64,000 nucleotides of DNA, taken from the NCBI GenBank assembly GCA_001602435.1, contig CP012156.1:2545898-2609897 (forward strand). Direction: 5' to 3'. Of the stretch, positions 9,291-16,816 are shown piece by piece. Made by a program: the position numbers and the translations under genes. The stretch is from Hyphomonadaceae bacterium UKL13-1. GTDB lineage: Bacteria; Pseudomonadota; Alphaproteobacteria; Caulobacterales; Aquidulcibacteraceae. Under the pieces are notes generated by a model that did no database searches, was not told where the DNA came from, and saw only the letters and a program-made list of their open reading frames with translations. The number at the start of each line of letters is the position of its first letter. Within the stretch, counting starts at the first letter, position 1.

Positions 9291-9326
9291 TGTTTCAAAG
9301 TTAGTCAAAGTTAAACATTCGGCGCT

Positions 9327-9344
9327 AATATTGCGATCAATATT
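9327..9344. promoter_or_regulatory. perfect 18-bp palindrome before the octapeptide-repeat gene
   Basis: AATATTG-CGAT-CAATATT lies immediately upstream of the ribosome-binding site (GGAGAAGAG, about 9349-9357) of the gene at 9361. It could be an operator or an mRNA hairpin in the 5' leader. Confidence 0.45.
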
Positions 9345-9360
9345 GATTGGAGAAGAGACG

Positions 9361-9774
9361 ATGTGGCCACGTAATCAATCTGTCGGAGCAGGCGGCGGAC
9401 GCAGCACAGCCCCCGGCGGCGGGCTCTACACGGGTCCAGGTGGCGGTCGCTCTAAAGAACCCGGCGGCGGGCTTTATGATGGTCCAGGCGGTGGCCTTTA
9501 TAAGGGTCCTGGTGGCGGGCTTTCAAACGGGCGTGGTGGCGGCCTTAGCCGGGAACCCGGCGGCGGTCTCTATACCGGGCCAGGCGGTGGCCTATACACG
9601 GGGCCAGGTGGCGGGCTCTCTGCTGAAATTGGCGGTGGCGCTTATGCGGGCCTCGAAGGCCCCGTCTATATGAGCAACATCCCACCGTGGGACGTCTTCC
9701 TGCAAATCCTATGTGAAGACTATCCTCAATATGCGCATTTGGCCCATAAGATCGAAAGCGCGATCCGGCTTTAA
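9361..9774 (+). CDS. glycine-rich octapeptide-repeat protein
   Basis: 137 aa without signal peptide or membrane segment. After MWPRNQSVG come eleven consecutive octads (residues 10-97) of consensus PGGGLYTG, varying mostly at positions 1 and 5-8 (PGGGRSKE, PGGGLYDG, PGGGLSNG, RGGGLSRE, IGGGAYAG). A distinct 40-residue C-terminal helical domain follows (NIPPWDVFLQILCEDYPQYA). The start at ATG 9361 has a strong Shine-Dalgarno (GGAGAAGAG). I do not know a function; the repeat suggests an extended or beta-roll-like region and the tail an interaction domain. Flanked by its own terminator. Confidence 0.8.
   Translation: MWPRNQSVGAGGGRSTAPGGGLYTGPGGGRSKEPGGGLYDGPGGGLYKGPGGGLSNGRGGGLSREPGGGLYTGPGGGLYTGPGGGLSAEIGGGAYAGLEGPVYMSNIPPWDVFLQILCEDYPQYAHLAHKIESAIRL
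9388..9651 (+). repeat. 24-bp coding tandem repeat, 11 units
   Basis: DNA-level counterpart of the eleven octads, each unit 24 bases and centred on GGYGGYGG-like glycine codons. Synonymous positions vary between units (GGCGGC, GGTGGC, GGCGGT), so the array is not a very recent expansion. Confidence 0.85.
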
Positions 9775-9797
9775 GCCCGTTGATAAAAACGCACGAT

Positions 9798-9830
9798 AAA
9801 GGGCATCACTCAGCGTGATGCCCTTTTCGT
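9798..9830 (+). terminator. intrinsic terminator of the repeat-protein gene
   Basis: A 12-bp stem AAAGGGCATCAC / GTGATGCCCTTT with loop TCAGC runs into TTTTCGTTT. It lies between convergent genes and may also serve ompW. Confidence 0.88.
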
Positions 9831-9837
9831 TTGGAAG

Positions 9838-10485
9838 CTAGAATTTATAGCCGATCCCGACCGAAGCCACCCAGGGATCAAGCGTCACCTTGGACTTCAA
9901 AGCTCCGAAATTGATGGTGGCGTCAGTCTCAAAGGCAATGTGCTTCAAGTCTACATTGACCGACCAAGGTCCCTTCGTCGCAATATCGGCCCCGATCTGA
10001 AGGGCATAGCCAAAGTCGTCTTTCAGATCGACATTGAAGCCATTCTTGCCGTCTTGGGAAGCAAACCAAATGTAGGTGAAGCCCGCACCAATGTATGGCG
10101 AGACACGCGCCTCTGGGGCAAAATGGTATTTGGCCGTCAAAGTAGGCGGCACATGCCAAAGCTCAGAGACCTCAACATTGGTCGCACCGCCAACAGCCTT
10201 CACTTTATGATTGCCAGAGCCAGCAATAAGCTCCAACGAAACGGCAGGGTTGACGTAATATTCGATGCCAATGGTCGGGACAAAGGAGTCATTGACCTTC
10301 ACATTCAAGCCGGTGGATGCGCCGGCAGCGGTCAAGATCGCGCCGCTTTCATCCGGAACAATGCCGGTCAGGCGCACGTCTAGCTTGATGGTGCCGGCTT
10401 TAGGGGTTTGGAAAGCGTCTTGCGCGAAGGCTGTGCCGCCGGTCAGAGCCATGGCGGCGATAGCGGTTATTAGAAGTCTTTTCAT
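9838..10485 (-). CDS. ompW: OmpW family outer membrane protein
   Basis: 215 aa with signal peptide (cleavage after TGGTAFAQ). OmpW family signs: the N-terminal KAGTIKLDVRLTGIVPDESG, then VPTIGIEYYVNPAVSLELIAG, the central LPPTL-like segment (LWHVPPTLTAKYHF) and the SPYIGAGFTYIWF strand, and a terminal aromatic (GIGYKF). OmpW forms an 8-stranded barrel with a hydrophobic channel for small hydrophobic compounds. Monocistronic, convergent with the repeat-protein gene. Confidence 0.93.
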   Translation of the reverse strand: MKRLLITAIAAMALTGGTAFAQDAFQTPKAGTIKLDVRLTGIVPDESGAILTAAGASTGLNVKVNDSFVPTIGIEYYVNPAVSLELIAGSGNHKVKAVGGATNVEVSELWHVPPTLTAKYHFAPEARVSPYIGAGFTYIWFASQDGKNGFNVDLKDDFGYALQIGADIATKGPWSVNVDLKHIAFETDATINFGALKSKVTLDPWVASVGIGYKF

Positions 10486-10680
10486 TTGCGTCCCCTCAGG
10501 AAAATTGCCTCAAACTAGGCTTTGAGAACGCTGAGACTTATGAGCCTTTGCTCTGCCAAATTCGATTTGTCACTTTGCCGCGCGACGGCGTGCCGCGCGT
10601 CCGCTTGACGCAGGCAAGGGTTCAACGCCCATAGTGGGCGCCGATCTCGTCATTCAACCGATTGGGTTTGGAATTTGCGC

Positions 10681-11463
10681 TTAAAGCGCGCGCTCGACCA
10701 TCATAGTCTTGATCTCGCCAATCGCCTTGGCGGGATTGAGGCCCTTTGGACAGACTTGGGCGCAGTTCATGATCGTATGGCACCGATAGAGCCGGAATGG
10801 GTCTTCCAGATTATCGAGACGCTTGCCCTTTTCCTCGTCGCGGCTGTCGATCAGCCAACGATAGGCTTGCAGCAAAACCGCGGGGCCCAAATAGCGGTCG
10901 CCATTCCACCAATAGGATGGGCAAGAGGTGGAGCAACAGGCGCACAAGATGCACTCGTACAGACCGTCCATCTTTTCACGGTCTTCTGGGCTTTGCTTCC
11001 ATTCCTTCTCAGGCGCAGGCGTCGTCGTCTGCATATATGGCTCGATGGAAGCATATTGGGCATAGAAATTGGTAAGGTCCGGCACCAAGTCCTTGATCAC
11101 CGGCATATGTGGCAGCGGGCTGACCGACAAAGTGTCGCCTGGAATTTCGTCATGGCCCTTGGTGCAGGCCAAGGTGTTGCGCCCGCCAATGTTCATCGCG
11201 CACGACCCGCACACACCTTCGCGGCACGAGCGGCGGAAGGTCAAGGTCGCATCCATCGTGCTTTTGATATGGATCAGCGCGTCCAGCACCATCGGGCCGC
11301 ATTGATCGACGGCGACGTCATAGGTGTCCCAGCGCGGATTCTGGCCCGTCTCCGGGTCATAGCGGTAAATCTTAAACGTCCGCACTTTCTTAGCGCCGGC
11401 AGGGGCAGGATAATGCTTGCCCTTGGTCACCCGAGAATTGGCTGGAAGTGTAAGCTGTACCAT
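10681..11463 (-). CDS. sdhB: succinate dehydrogenase iron-sulfur subunit
   Basis: 260 aa. Carries electrons from FAD in SdhA to quinone through three Fe-S centres. Cys motifs: [21 protein letters not shown] for the [2Fe-2S] centre, [16 protein letters not shown] and [17 protein letters not shown] for the [4Fe-4S] and [3Fe-4S] centres. Full length and intact. It is alone: ornithine decarboxylase lies upstream and ompW downstream, so sdhC, sdhD and sdhA must be elsewhere. A 6-bp hairpin without a U-run lies just past the stop (10626-10640). Confidence 0.96.
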   Translation of the reverse strand: MVQLTLPANSRVTKGKHYPAPAGAKKVRTFKIYRYDPETGQNPRWDTYDVAVDQCGPMVLDALIHIKSTMDATLTFRRSCREGVCGSCAMNIGGRNTLACTKGHDEIPGDTLSVSPLPHMPVIKDLVPDLTNFYAQYASIEPYMQTTTPAPEKEWKQSPEDREKMDGLYECILCACCSTSCPSYWWNGDRYLGPAVLLQAYRWLIDSRDEEKGKRLDNLEDPFRLYRCHTIMNCAQVCPKGLNPAKAIGEIKTMMVERAL

Positions 11464-11572
11464 GCGACGCGTATCCTCATACCGACTGCGGTAGATGTGA
11501 CATAGTCCAAGTCATAAGCTTCGGCAAAGGGTTCTGGGCGCTGGAGTGCAGTAAAGCGACAGTCCGCCAAGC

Positions 11573-11603
11573 AAAAGGCAGGCCCCGGTCACAGGGCCTG
11601 CCT
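11573..11603 (-). terminator. intrinsic terminator of the ornithine decarboxylase gene
   Basis: Read on the minus strand, a 10-bp stem AGGCAGGCCC / GGGCCTGCCT with an 8-base loop ends in TTTTGC, 25 bases after the stop. The plus-strand side also has CTTTT. Confidence 0.82.
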
Positions 11604-11628
11604 CTTTTAAACGAAAGTGCAGATTGTA

Positions 11629-12825
11629 TTAGGCTTTTGCCGACCGGTTGAGCCGCTCAACGGACAGTTCTGGAAGCGGGAACATCGAGGCGTGCGGCGC
11701 ATCTTCTGCGATGACATCCACACTCTCACCATAGCCATTAAAGCGGGTGGCCATGGCGACGCCATAGGCGCCCAACATCCCAATCTCGATCCAATCACCT
11801 TCGCCAATATCGGCTGGCAAACGGAACGGACCTTTGGCGGCGTCCATCGAGTCGCATGTTGGCCCATAGAAGCGGAAGTCCGCCAATTTGGACTGTGTGC
11901 CACCGTCAGGACGGATCAAGGAAACAGGATAAACCCAATTGACGTGAGTTGCGTCAAACAGATTTCCGTAGGAGCCGTCGTTGATATAAAGCGCGTCGCC
12001 CTTGCGAAGGTCGACTTTGACCACGATGGAAGTGGCTTCAGCAACCAAAGCGCGGCCGGGTTCGGCCCACAGTTTGCAATTCATCGTCACCGGCATCGCA
12101 TCGAACACGCGGTGAATTTCATCCACGAAAAGCTGCATCGGTGGCGGGTTCATGCCCGGATAGATGGATGGGAAGCCACCGCCGACATCCACCACATCGA
12201 TGGTGACACCCGCTTGAATGATCAATTGCGAGGCTTCACGCAGTGCGGCGCGCCAAGCGCTGGGATTCATGCACTGGCTGCCAACATGGAACGACACACC
12301 CAAATCTTCTTGGGTTGCAGCCCGAGCCCGACGCAGAAGCGACACAGCTTCTTCGCCAATGGCACCAAATTTGGCTTCCAGCTTCAGACTGGCGTCCGCA
12401 TTGCTGACGCGCAGGCGCACAACAAAGGTCAAGTCCTTAGCGCCATCGGTCTCATCGAGAATTTTTTGCAGTTCTTCCACGCTGTCGAGCGCGAAGATTC
12501 GGCAGCCAAACTCATGATAGGCCCGCGCAATCGCTGCGCGGTTCTTGACCGGGTGCATGAATGCCAAGGTCGCAGTTGGGAACATGTCCCGCACCAGCTT
12601 GCACTCATTGACCGAAGCGACGTCAAAATGACGTACGCCTTCACGCCACAAGGCTTCCAGCACCCACGGTGAAGGGTTTGCCTTCACGGCATAAAGAATT
12701 TCTCCCTCGAAAGAATCGAGGAACCAGCGTGCAGCCGCCCGAACAAGATGCGGACGGTTGACGGCCAATGGCACATCCGGACGCAGCTTCACGACAGCGT
12801 CGTGCGCAGAATTGAAGTGATCCAT
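11629..12825 (-). CDS. ornithine/lysine decarboxylase, alanine racemase-fold (type III)
   Basis: 398 aa PLP enzyme making putrescine (or cadaverine) as first step of polyamine synthesis. The PLP lysine is in YAVKANPSP (about residue 48), followed by VSFHVGSQ, the phosphate-binding DVGGGFPS, WAEPGRALVAEA, and the active-site Cys segment GPTCDSMD near residue 330. Strong Shine-Dalgarno (AGGGGGG) precedes ATG 12825. It ends in an intrinsic terminator and has a roughly 400-base leader region, where related alphaproteobacterial genes often carry a structured regulatory RNA. Substrate choice between ornithine and lysine is not decided by sequence alone. Confidence 0.93.
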   Translation of the reverse strand: MDHFNSAHDAVVKLRPDVPLAVNRPHLVRAAARWFLDSFEGEILYAVKANPSPWVLEALWREGVRHFDVASVNECKLVRDMFPTATLAFMHPVKNRAAIARAYHEFGCRIFALDSVEELQKILDETDGAKDLTFVVRLRVSNADASLKLEAKFGAIGEEAVSLLRRARAATQEDLGVSFHVGSQCMNPSAWRAALREASQLIIQAGVTIDVVDVGGGFPSIYPGMNPPPMQLFVDEIHRVFDAMPVTMNCKLWAEPGRALVAEATSIVVKVDLRKGDALYINDGSYGNLFDATHVNWVYPVSLIRPDGGTQSKLADFRFYGPTCDSMDAAKGPFRLPADIGEGDWIEIGMLGAYGVAMATRFNGYGESVDVIAEDAPHASMFPLPELSVERLNRSAKA

Positions 12826-13243
12826 GCGGACCCCCCTATGATCTAAACCCAGGCCGGCGTTAGTCGGACATGCTAGGCAAAAATCGGAAGCCCGATCCTT
12901 ACCCGGATGTAAGTCAGGTCCGCCCTTGGAAGCTTACGCCGGAAGCGGGGGTGGAAGCCGCTGCCGTGTGGCCTGGGCCCGAGGGGGCGTTAGTGGACTG
13001 GATGCTGTTTCCAGGTCCGCCGGAAGAAGCGCGTATAAGGCTATTTTTCCGTGGCGCAATCGTTTTTTTCACCTCAAAAAACAGCACACAAAAAATCGTC
13101 GAAAAACCTATATTATTCAGTAAATTATCTAGGGTTTTTTGCTGCAATTATTTCAGCTATTCCGAAGCAGATTCGGCGAGTCACTTCTCGTCGAGCAATT
13201 GGACATGAAACTCAATGTGCCACAGAGGCGGGTGGGGCCGCCC
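12826..13243 (-). promoter_or_regulatory. ornithine decarboxylase leader region
   Basis: Reading along the minus strand, an AT-rich part with poly-A/poly-T runs (about 13030-13150) is followed by a GC-rich part likely to fold, then a small hairpin ATCGG-GCTT-CCGAT with TTTTT directly after it (about 12878-12897), then the gene's Shine-Dalgarno. No convincing ORF on either strand. The layout fits a promoter plus long structured 5' UTR; the speF cis-regulatory RNA of Alphaproteobacteria is a known precedent, but I cannot confirm a match by eye. Confidence 0.4.
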
Positions 13244-13747
13244 TTAGCCTTTGGCTTGCAGGTCTTTGCGCCGCTCGCTGCCACCATAATTCGGGTCGGG
13301 CCTACGGCGCCGATCTGGCCCGAAATAATGCTTACTTTTCACAAAATTGCGCGGTCTATTCACGATCAGCGTGAGGCGCTCCATCAAGCTCTTCGCCGTG
13401 ACAGGCTTCACCAAGAACTCGTTCACACCCGCATCACGCGCTGCATTCACGCGCGACCGCTCAGAGTGACCGGTAATCATGATGATTGGAAGGAAGGGGT
13501 TGGGACTATCTTCGCTGGTCCGGATCATTTTCGTGAACTCAACACCATCGATCAACGGCATGGCGAGGTCCACCAATAGCAAGTCCACGGAACTAGCTTT
13601 CATATACTCAAACGCTTCAACAGGGTCTGAGGCTTCCTTGATGTCATTTACGCCGGCAGCACGCAGCAATTCTTTCAAGATTCCACGCATGTGCTGATTA
13701 TCATCGACAATCAGTATGGTTATTGGAATCGAAGTTGATGCAGCCAA
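13244..13747 (-). CDS. stand-alone response regulator receiver protein
   Basis: 167 aa CheY-like receiver. Acidic pocket in ILIVDDN, phosphoacceptor Asp in DLLLVDLAMPLIDG (about residue 58), Thr in IIMITGHSE and the conserved Lys in FLVKPVTAKSL. There is no DNA-binding or enzymatic output domain; instead the C-terminus has a basic Arg/Pro tail (GPDRRRRPDP and SERRK), seen in several alphaproteobacterial single-domain regulators. No partner kinase is adjacent. Output probably by protein contact in a phosphorelay. Confidence 0.92.
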   Translation of the reverse strand: MAASTSIPITILIVDDNQHMRGILKELLRAAGVNDIKEASDPVEAFEYMKASSVDLLLVDLAMPLIDGVEFTKMIRTSEDSPNPFLPIIMITGHSERSRVNAARDAGVNEFLVKPVTAKSLMERLTLIVNRPRNFVKSKHYFGPDRRRRPDPNYGGSERRKDLQAKG

Positions 13748-13873
13748 AGCAAAAGCTCTCCAGAGTAGCGAAACTGATACCCGAAGAAATAATTAGCGCA
13801 AGAGTAAGGGTTCAGATCAACTGAAAAGTATTCCGGCACTGAACAATCTCAAGTACCCAAAATGAACGATACA

Positions 13874-14824
13874 TCACAAACCTAAGGCGCGAGCAGTTGC
13901 TACGGTTAAATTACCTTGCCCAGGAAGACCATTAGCCTGCTGGAAAGCCGCCAATGCCGGTTTGGTCTTCGAGCCGATCACGCCATCGATGGGACCGTTA
14001 TAGAGTTTTCTGGCAGCCAAGGCACGCTGAACGGCTTGGATAGAGTGCTTGCCCTCTGCCGTATCGACGCACACAACTGGCACCCACTCATATCGCTCCG
14101 GTGTCACTTCGACCTGGCGCTGCATGGTGCCGGTGCGAGGCTCTACTTTGGTGCGAACTTCGCGCGCTGGCTCCACCAAGGTTTGGACCCGGATATCACG
14201 GGTATCCGCCTTGACATATTCTTCACGGACCGAGGGCGGCGTGACAAGAATGCGTCGTTCGATGGTTTCTTCAATTGCCCTAACACTCTCGCGGGAGACT
14301 TGAGCCGGCGTGATTTGGACCTCGCGCTGGATCACTGCAGTCTTAGCTGGCTCTTCAACCAAGCAGAAAACTTCGCCCGTGGCCGCATCAATGCGACGCA
14401 CTTCTGAGCCCTTGCTACCGGGACGCCAAACCAGTCGTGGCTCGCGGATCACCACTGTTACGGGACGGGTTCCAATCACGGCCGGGGAAGCACGCAAGCG
14501 CTCATGGGCAGGACGAACAACGATCTTCTGCTGTTCTGTCCGGAAGGTCGGGGGGGTTACGACGTAATTCTTGTAGGCGTCGCTTACTTGAAATCTCTTA
14601 ACTTCGGTCTTGAATACAGGTTCACTCACCTGCACGCTTTCATGCGCATCGCGGATAATCACAGGTACTGTTTCAGTGCGATAGGTCGCCGCGACCAGCA
14701 CGCGTGCATAGCATTGACCGGGCTTAGCTTGCGCCGGCATTTGCAAATCGAGCGGCTGTTGTGCCGATGCAAACGCGGGGACCAGCAAACTTGCCGATAA
14801 AGACCAAATGGCGATGCGATTCAT
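13874..14824 (-). CDS. exported peptidoglycan-binding domain protein
   Basis: 316 aa from ATG 14824 (MNRIAIWSLSASLLVPAFAS). Signal peptide with cleavage after FASAQ. The middle (residues about 30-240) is made of imperfect repeats rich in Val, Glu and Arg (VPVIIRDAHESVQV, QKIVVRPAHERL, RDIRVQTLVEPAREV), suggesting a beta-rich or extended structure. The C-terminal 60 residues form a PG_binding_1 domain (AVQRALAARKLYNGPIDGVIG). Likely a periplasmic or outer-membrane-associated wall-binding protein. The longer frame up to 14875 adds no signal-like sequence. Confidence 0.86.
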   Translation of the reverse strand: MNRIAIWSLSASLLVPAFASAQQPLDLQMPAQAKPGQCYARVLVAATYRTETVPVIIRDAHESVQVSEPVFKTEVKRFQVSDAYKNYVVTPPTFRTEQQKIVVRPAHERLRASPAVIGTRPVTVVIREPRLVWRPGSKGSEVRRIDAATGEVFCLVEEPAKTAVIQREVQITPAQVSRESVRAIEETIERRILVTPPSVREEYVKADTRDIRVQTLVEPAREVRTKVEPRTGTMQRQVEVTPERYEWVPVVCVDTAEGKHSIQAVQRALAARKLYNGPIDGVIGSKTKPALAAFQQANGLPGQGNLTVATARALGL

Positions 14825-15149
14825 AGATGCGACCTTACAAACGTGAATTGGTGCGATTATGCAGATATTCAACACATGGTTACCGTAAGCAGAAAGTCAT
14901 CTTGAACTTATAAAGTCAATAAAAATCATGTATATACATGATAATGGCGTAATATTTACCTCAATCTTCGCTTTAATGGCGAAGTTAGCGCCTAAACAAG
15001 GCGCATCTCTGCTCAAATTGTTTCCCCCTCGATTACATCTCAGATGGCAGAGAACCTAAGCGTCCCAAGCCTGTACCCCGCGGTTGCGTCTGGCTTGAAC
15101 CGTACGCGCAAAAGCGCCTAAGCTGCCGAGACAAAAGAAGGCGGACAAG
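14825..15149. other. divergent promoter region with two adjacent hairpins
   Basis: About 325 bases between two divergent genes. AT-rich next to the exported-protein gene. Two neighbouring inverted repeats stand out at about 14966-15004: CTTCGC…GCGAAG and GCGCC…GGCGC. No ORF with support. Confidence 0.45.
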
Positions 15150-15797
15150 ATGGTTGATACGGCAGCAGTGATTTGGGATTTCGGCGGGGTCTTAACTTCG
15201 TCTCCATTTGAAGCCTTCGCCCGCTATGAGCGGCAACACGGTCTGCCGGAGAATTTCATTCGCCAGGTCAATAGCGTGAACCCAGATACCAATGCTTGGG
15301 CTTTGTTTGAACGGGCCGAGATTGATGCCGCAAATTTTGACGCCTTATTCACGGCCGAAAGTACGGCCCTAGGTCATAAAGTGGCTGGACGAGATGTCCT
15401 GGCCTTGCTGGCTGGCGACTTGAGGCCCGGCGCAATCGCGGCGCTCAAATCGTTGAAGGGCACCTATCGCTTGGGCTGCATCACCAACAACGTGCCCGTA
15501 GGCCATGGTGCCGGTATGGCTGGAACGAAGGAAAAGGCCCAAGCCGTGGGTGAAGTCATGGCCGTCTTCGACCATGTGATTGAAAGCTCGAAGATCGGGA
15601 TCCGCAAGCCTGATCCCCGCATCTATCAAATGATGTGTGAGACACTCGGCGTGGACCCGGCAGCGTGCATTTATCTCGACGATTTGGGCATCAATCTAAA
15701 GCCTGCCAAGGCCATGGGGATGCGGACCATTAAGGTGACCTCCGAAGCCCAATTGCTGGAAGAACTTGGCGGTCTATTAGGTCGGACTTGGAATTAG
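15150..15797 (+). CDS. HAD-IA family hydrolase
   Basis: 215 aa. Haloacid dehalogenase superfamily: motif I is DFGGVLTS (nucleophile Asp; the second acid is Gly, as in the epoxide-hydrolase N-terminal/ACAD10-like group), motif II is ITNN, motif III is the Lys in IGIRKPDPRIYQ and motif IV is YLDDLGINLKPA. The replaced second Asp is common in that subgroup, whose phosphatase activity is often weak. Its stop codon overlaps that of the convergent radical SAM gene by four bases. Confidence 0.9.
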   Translation: MVDTAAVIWDFGGVLTSSPFEAFARYERQHGLPENFIRQVNSVNPDTNAWALFERAEIDAANFDALFTAESTALGHKVAGRDVLALLAGDLRPGAIAALKSLKGTYRLGCITNNVPVGHGAGMAGTKEKAQAVGEVMAVFDHVIESSKIGIRKPDPRIYQMMCETLGVDPAACIYLDDLGINLKPAKAMGMRTIKVTSEAQLLEELGGLLGRTWN

Positions 15798-16735
15798 GCC
15801 GAACACGAACCACCGCCCAGCACGCAGAATTTGGCGCAATGGGGATGGTTCAAACGGACCGATCCAAGGCTTCCTGCCAAGGTCTCACCCATTTCAAACT
15901 CCGGCTCGTAAGGCAGTAAGGTACAGGGCAAAACGACGGGCGCCACAGCACCTTTGCGTTTGACGATCATGCGAGAACTCGCGCACATCAGGCCCTTCGG
16001 ATCTACCCCCAAAATCCCCCAACAGGCCGGGGTGATTTCTGGTACATCGACGCGCGCATCCATTTCCGGGAAGAGCACCAGCGAGAGGGGCTGTTCAACG
16101 TCAATCGGCCAATTGCGCGCTGCGACAAGTGCGCGAAAGCCTGCCTGACTGGCTTCCTGGCTTTCGCCCCATAAGGTTCGCCCAGCAATGGCAAGCTTTG
16201 CCCCTTGGGCCGCCAGCCAATCAAGGCCCACACAGGTCTCTTCAAATCCCCCCTCGCCGCGTTCTTGGTCATGGAAGCTGGCGCTCCAATGATCGAGGCT
16301 GACGCGGAACGTCAGTTGGTCGCCAAAGCGGGTGATCAGGCCTTGGACGCCTTCTTGCACGCGCGGGCGCATCATGGGTCGCATGGCATTGGTCAAAAGC
16401 AGAACCGGATGCCCGCGCTCCAAAGCAAGGGTCAGGATTTCAATGATATCGGGGTTGAGGAAAGGCTCGCCGCCCGTAAAGCCAATCTCGACGGCCCCTG
16501 GTTGGACCACTGCCAACTCGTCCAGAAACGGCGCTACATCTTGTGGGGTCAGATAGACCAAGCGGTCATTGGTGGGGGAGCTTTCAATATAGCAATTCAC
16601 GCAGGTGATATTGCACAGCGTCCCGGTATTGAACCACAGCGTTTGAAAGCCTTCAAAGGCCACAAAGGCCCGCTCCTCCCCCTTGGCCGTGCGCAAGGGG
16701 TCTTGGAATTTTAGTGGGGATAGCGTGGCTTGCAT
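15794..16735 (-). CDS. radical SAM protein with C-terminal Cys cluster
   Basis: 313 aa. The radical SAM [4Fe-4S] motif is CNITCVNCYIESSP (CxxxCxxC, about residue 41), followed by EIGFTGGEPFLNP (SAM-binding GGE) and LLTNAMRP. The C-terminal part has further cysteines (PACWGI, LMCASS, VLPCTL, and HPHCAKFCVLGGGSCS), resembling an auxiliary-cluster region of SPASM/twitch type. Substrate unknown; no small peptide precursor gene is obvious next to it. A perfect 15-bp palindrome lies about 31 bases upstream of the start. Confidence 0.88.
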   Translation of the reverse strand: MQATLSPLKFQDPLRTAKGEERAFVAFEGFQTLWFNTGTLCNITCVNCYIESSPTNDRLVYLTPQDVAPFLDELAVVQPGAVEIGFTGGEPFLNPDIIEILTLALERGHPVLLLTNAMRPMMRPRVQEGVQGLITRFGDQLTFRVSLDHWSASFHDQERGEGGFEETCVGLDWLAAQGAKLAIAGRTLWGESQEASQAGFRALVAARNWPIDVEQPLSLVLFPEMDARVDVPEITPACWGILGVDPKGLMCASSRMIVKRKGAVAPVVLPCTLLPYEPEFEMGETLAGSLGSVRLNHPHCAKFCVLGGGSCSA

Positions 16736-16765
16736 GAATACATCCGTCGGGCTCGACCTGTTTCA

Positions 16766-16780
16766 ACCTATGACATAGGT
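16766..16780. promoter_or_regulatory. perfect 15-bp palindrome upstream of the radical SAM gene
   Basis: ACCTATG-A-CATAGGT lies between the start of the radical SAM gene and the end of the gamma-glutamyltransferase gene, at promoter distance from the former. Operator-like; the binding protein is unknown. Confidence 0.45.
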
Positions 16781-16816
16781 CGGAACAATCAAGCTATCCC
16801 CTGTCGAAGATCAGTC

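Noticed and set aside
9388..9651. CRISPR-like regular repeat with 24-base period
   Set aside because: The repeat is in frame, has no unique spacers and encodes the glycine-rich octads.
10675..11505. A 276-codon plus-strand frame over sdhB
   Set aside because: Antisense to all Fe-S motifs of sdhB; composition typical of a shadow frame.
11617..12672. A 351-codon plus-strand frame over the ornithine decarboxylase gene
   Set aside because: Antisense shadow; no motif, no ribosome-binding site, and the decarboxylase motifs on the other strand are complete.
14966..15004. Two adjacent hairpins upstream of the HAD gene as a riboswitch
   Set aside because: Stems are short (5-6 bp) and no conserved riboswitch core is recognisable.
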